Translations under genes and position numbers: made by a program
In this document: positions 4,901 to 6,880 of the stretch, one piece after another
Layout of the letters: each line of letters starts with the position of its first letter
Numbering within the stretch: the stretch's first letter is position 1
Assembly (NCBI GenBank): GCA_035693785.1
Contig: DASSFZ010000524.1
Location: 1-6,880, forward strand
Direction of reading: 5' to 3'
DNA: 6,880 nucleotides
Source: DASSFZ01 sp035693785
Lineage (GTDB): Bacteria; Chloroflexota; Anaerolineae; Fen-1058
Notes under the pieces: generated by a model
Told to the model about the DNA's origin: nothing
The model's input: only the letters and a program-made list of their open reading frames with translations
Databases searched by the model: none

Positions 4901-6880
4901 TCACGGCCCCGGCCCGCCGGGCGCGCCGAGCTGAAGCGCGCCGTCCACCACGGGGCTGTTTGCCGCGACGACCTTTAATCGCGCGCCGTTCTGTCGATCG
5001 TACAGTCCGATCGCGACGGATAACTGCGAACGACTGCCGGCGGGTAACGGAATGCGCCGCTCGTCGATGACCACGTCGCCGGCGCGCCAGGCACGCATGG
5101 GATATAGCCCGTCGCCTGCATCGCCGTCAACGGTCGTGACGAGCGCCCCACCGTCGAGCAGGTGGACAAATTGCGTCGCGTCGCCGGTCGCCGGCTCGTC
5201 GATCTGCCACAGCGTGCGCAGCAGCCACACGTCGCCCCGATCTTCGATCGCGTGTCCCAGCAGGCGGATGCCGCCCTCAAACGTCGCTTCTGCAGCGCCC
5301 CCCCTCCGGCTCCCCCCGCTCGCGGGGGGAGAGGTCGCGCCCGGCTCGACGAGCGCCAGCACCGCCATGGGATACGGCTGCGGATCGCGGTCGCCTTTCA
5401 CAAGCGGCCCGGCCTTCACCTGCACCTGCGCCGGGGCCGGCCACGCATCCAATCGCGGAAGCCATTCGTCGTACGGCCACGATATGAGCATCGCAGGCGT
5501 GGCGGGTTGAGCTTCCAGGTCTGATCCGGGCGCGAGCACCATGTCCGGCGGCCTCTTCAACAGGAACGGGATAGATGTCCATTCGTGTGGGAAGACGTCG
5601 TCCATCAGGACACGATAGCCGCTTGCGCCCAGACGGTTGATCTCGCCCGCCAGCTCGACCGCGCCTGCCTCGAAGGCGTAACCAGTCTCGGCGCTCGTCG
5701 CGTACGCCGCGTAGTCGCGCAGCGTCCATAATGCCGAAACCCCAAGCACGCCGATGATAAGCCACAGAGGCACGGAGGCACGCAGACGCATGGTTTGAAA
5801 TTTGGAGTTTGAAGTTATGAGTTTATTTCCCTGTGTCTCTGTGTCTCCGTGGCTAAGCTGCTCCGCCAGCCAATCCAGCCCCAGCGCCGGGAAAACCGCC
5901 ACGACCGGCAGCACGCCAGCGGCTCGCAGGAAGTGCGGCGTGTCCTCGGCCAGGATCGTCGGCAGCAGCATCACGCCGAGCCAGGCCAATATAAACACGG
6001 CGGCGATCCGATACCGGGCCTGCCGGATCACGACGACGAGACCGGCGACGAACGCGGCTGCCAGCAGGACGTCGAATACCGGTCGGTAGGGCGCATTGTG
6101 GCGCGGTATCCGATCCCCCTGCCAGACGAACATGCCGAGCGCCTTGAGCGTGTTGTTAACCAGCGTGCCGGGCAGGTCGCCCCGGTTGATGCCCGGCTCG
6201 AAGACCGACACGCCGCCCGGGCGGCCCATCACCACGTCCCAGTTGCCGAGCGTGTAAATCGCCAATGGGGCGACGGCCAGGGCAAAGCCAACTGTAGCCC
6301 ATACCGCGCCATTCGACAAGCGCTGGGGGAGAAAGGGGCCGGCCTGGATCCGGCGAAAAATCAAGAGAAAAGCGGCGACGAGCAGGAAGACCGGCGGCGC
6401 GAATCGGGCAGCCAGGTAGGTATACGAGGCAAGCCCCCAGGCCGCGCCTGCGATGATCCAGTCACGGCGGCGGCCGCTGCGCCAGGCGCGCGCCGCCAGC
6501 CCGATGCCGATCGCGGCGAACAGGGGCAGGAGGACGGCGCGGAACCCGATCCGGCTGAGATGGACCGGCCACAGGGTAACAGTCATCAGTGCAGCAGTGA
6601 TCAGTCCAGTCCGCCTGCCCCACAACTGGCGCGCCATCCAGTACGTCGCAGGAATTGTTAACGTGCCGGCGAACGCCGCCGGCAGCCGCACGGCCAGCGG
6701 CGACGGCCCGAGCAGTCCGACCGCGAGCGCGACCAGGTAAATATACATCGGCTCGCGGCCGTGATTCGCCGGGAAGTAGATCGGCCGCTCGCCCGCCAGG
6801 ACGCCCAAGGCGTCCAACCCGTTGAACGCCTCGTCATGATAAAGGCCGGGCGGGGCCGCGCCGAGCGCGGCAAAACGAAA
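4901..6880 (-). CDS. GT39/PMT-type membrane glycosyltransferase (N-terminus beyond window)
   Basis: The frame is open to the window edge, so the true start is outside; 659 residues are visible. It resembles GT-C glycosyltransferases of family GT39 (protein mannosyltransferase-like), which move a sugar from a lipid-phosphate donor onto an acceptor at the outer face of the membrane. Residues 10-21 read PPGLYHDEAFNG; Asp16-Glu17 sit where the family's catalytic acidic pair lies in the first external loop. About ten or eleven hydrophobic helices follow between residues 45 and 387. The loop and helix entry at 343-374 is encoded by an inverted-repeat element. From about 395 a soluble, beta-rich C-terminal domain continues to the end (IRLLGHAIED...FVHLLDGGALVTTVDGD...IGLYDRQNGARL), interrupted at about 494-511 by a C/G-rich repeat. 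The downstream LysM genes lie 133 bp away. The donor and acceptor are not determined by sequence. Confidence 0.88.
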   Translation of the reverse strand, partial: FRFAALGAAPPGLYHDEAFNGLDALGVLAGERPIYFPANHGREPMYIYLVALAVGLLGPSPLAVRLPAAFAGTLTIPATYWMARQLWGRRTGLITAALMTVTLWPVHLSRIGFRAVLLPLFAAIGIGLAARAWRSGRRRDWIIAGAAWGLASYTYLAARFAPPVFLLVAAFLLIFRRIQAGPFLPQRLSNGAVWATVGFALAVAPLAIYTLGNWDVVMGRPGGVSVFEPGINRGDLPGTLVNNTLKALGMFVWQGDRIPRHNAPYRPVFDVLLAAAFVAGLVVVIRQARYRIAAVFILAWLGVMLLPTILAEDTPHFLRAAGVLPVVAVFPALGLDWLAEQLSHGDTETQGNKLITSNSKFQTMRLRASVPLWLIIGVLGVSALWTLRDYAAYATSAETGYAFEAGAVELAGEINRLGASGYRVLMDDVFPHEWTSIPFLLKRPPDMVLAPGSDLEAQPATPAMLISWPYDEWLPRLDAWPAPAQVQVKAGPLVKGDRDPQPYPMAVLALVEPGATSPPASGGSRRGGAAEATFEGGIRLLGHAIEDRGDVWLLRTLWQIDEPATGDATQFVHLLDGGALVTTVDGDAGDGLYPMRAWRAGDVVIDERRIPLPAGSRSQLSVAIGLYDRQNGARLKVVAANSPVVDGALQLGAPGGPGP
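5298..5334. repeat. C/G-rich hairpin repeat translated within the glycosyltransferase
   Basis: Bases 5310-5331 form a perfect palindrome with 10-bp arms (CTCCCCCCGC and its complement) around two bases, flanked by further C-runs on the left. The minus strand reads through it as Ser-Pro-Pro-Ala-Ser-Gly-Gly-Ser-Arg-Arg-Gly-Gly, interrupting an otherwise beta-rich C-terminal domain between LALVEPG and TFEGGIRLLG. It resembles the CTCCCCCGC-GAGCGGGGGAG repeats seen between genes in many environmental genomes (from memory). Confidence 0.6.
5760..5854. mobile_element. 95-bp inverted-repeat element inserted in frame in the glycosyltransferase
   Basis: The left arm (5760-5781, starting AGCCACAGAGGCAC) and the complement of the right arm (5833-5854, starting AGCCACGGAGACAC) match in 18 of 22 positions; all four differences are G/A transitions. 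The centre carries the AT-rich unit TTTGAAATTTGGAGTTTGA (5794-5812), also found at 2479-2497. The element has no reading frame of its own. It is translated as residues 343-374 of the glycosyltransferase (starting SHGDTETQG, ending ASVPLWL), a charged loop plus the start of the last membrane helix. The arms resemble the CCACGGAGACACAGAG-type repeats I recall from many uncultured bacteria. No target-site duplication is clear. Confidence 0.6.

Noticed and set aside
5849..6661. Plus-strand reading frame of 270 codons
   Set aside because: It is antisense to the membrane part of the glycosyltransferase; the Gln/Arg/Asp-rich translation is a by-product of hydrophobic codons on the other strand.

Overview
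This window looks like part of a GC-rich bacterial chromosome, most plausibly a Chloroflexota (Anaerolineae-like) lineage. That assignment is inferred from protein style, not from a marker gene. The basis is a cluster of secreted proteins that combine an NLLxNPGFEG beta-sandwich module with LysM, next to a GT39 membrane glycosyltransferase whose motifs (PPGLYHDEAFNG, SRIGFRAVLLP, RHNAPYRPVFD) I associate with that phylum.

All four genes are on the minus strand and cover nearly the whole window. In transcription order they are: a GT39/PMT-type integral membrane glycosyltransferase (6880 to 4901, N-terminus outside the window); a 133-bp spacer made largely of short repeats and palindromes; a 753-residue surface protein with two NPGFEG modules, one LysM, one SdrD-B/prealbumin-like domain and a C-terminal membrane anchor (4767 to 2506); a 551-residue paralogue with one module (2475 to 820); and a third paralogue cut by the window start just as its LysM begins (797 to 1). 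The last three genes are separated by only 30 and 22 bp and are probably co-transcribed. Long plus-strand reading frames are antisense shadows of these genes.

How they may work together (inference): the three LysM proteins would be exported, bind cell-wall glycan through LysM and present carbohydrate-binding-like modules outward. At least two are tethered by a C-terminal helix with an arginine-rich tail. The GT39 enzyme could glycosylate exported substrates, possibly their Thr/Pro/Ser-rich linkers.

The most unusual aspect is the density of short repeat-like sequences. A 95-bp inverted-repeat element is translated in frame inside the glycosyltransferase. A related AT-rich repeat overlaps the Shine-Dalgarno and TTG start of the 551-residue gene. 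Three CCCTTCG...CTCAGGG units are read in frame in that same gene. A C/G-rich hairpin repeat is read in frame in the glycosyltransferase stalk. The 133-bp spacer stacks an inverted-repeat frame, a GCAGGC palindrome, an operator-like palindrome and a heptamer array. These units fall in loops, linkers and domain edges.
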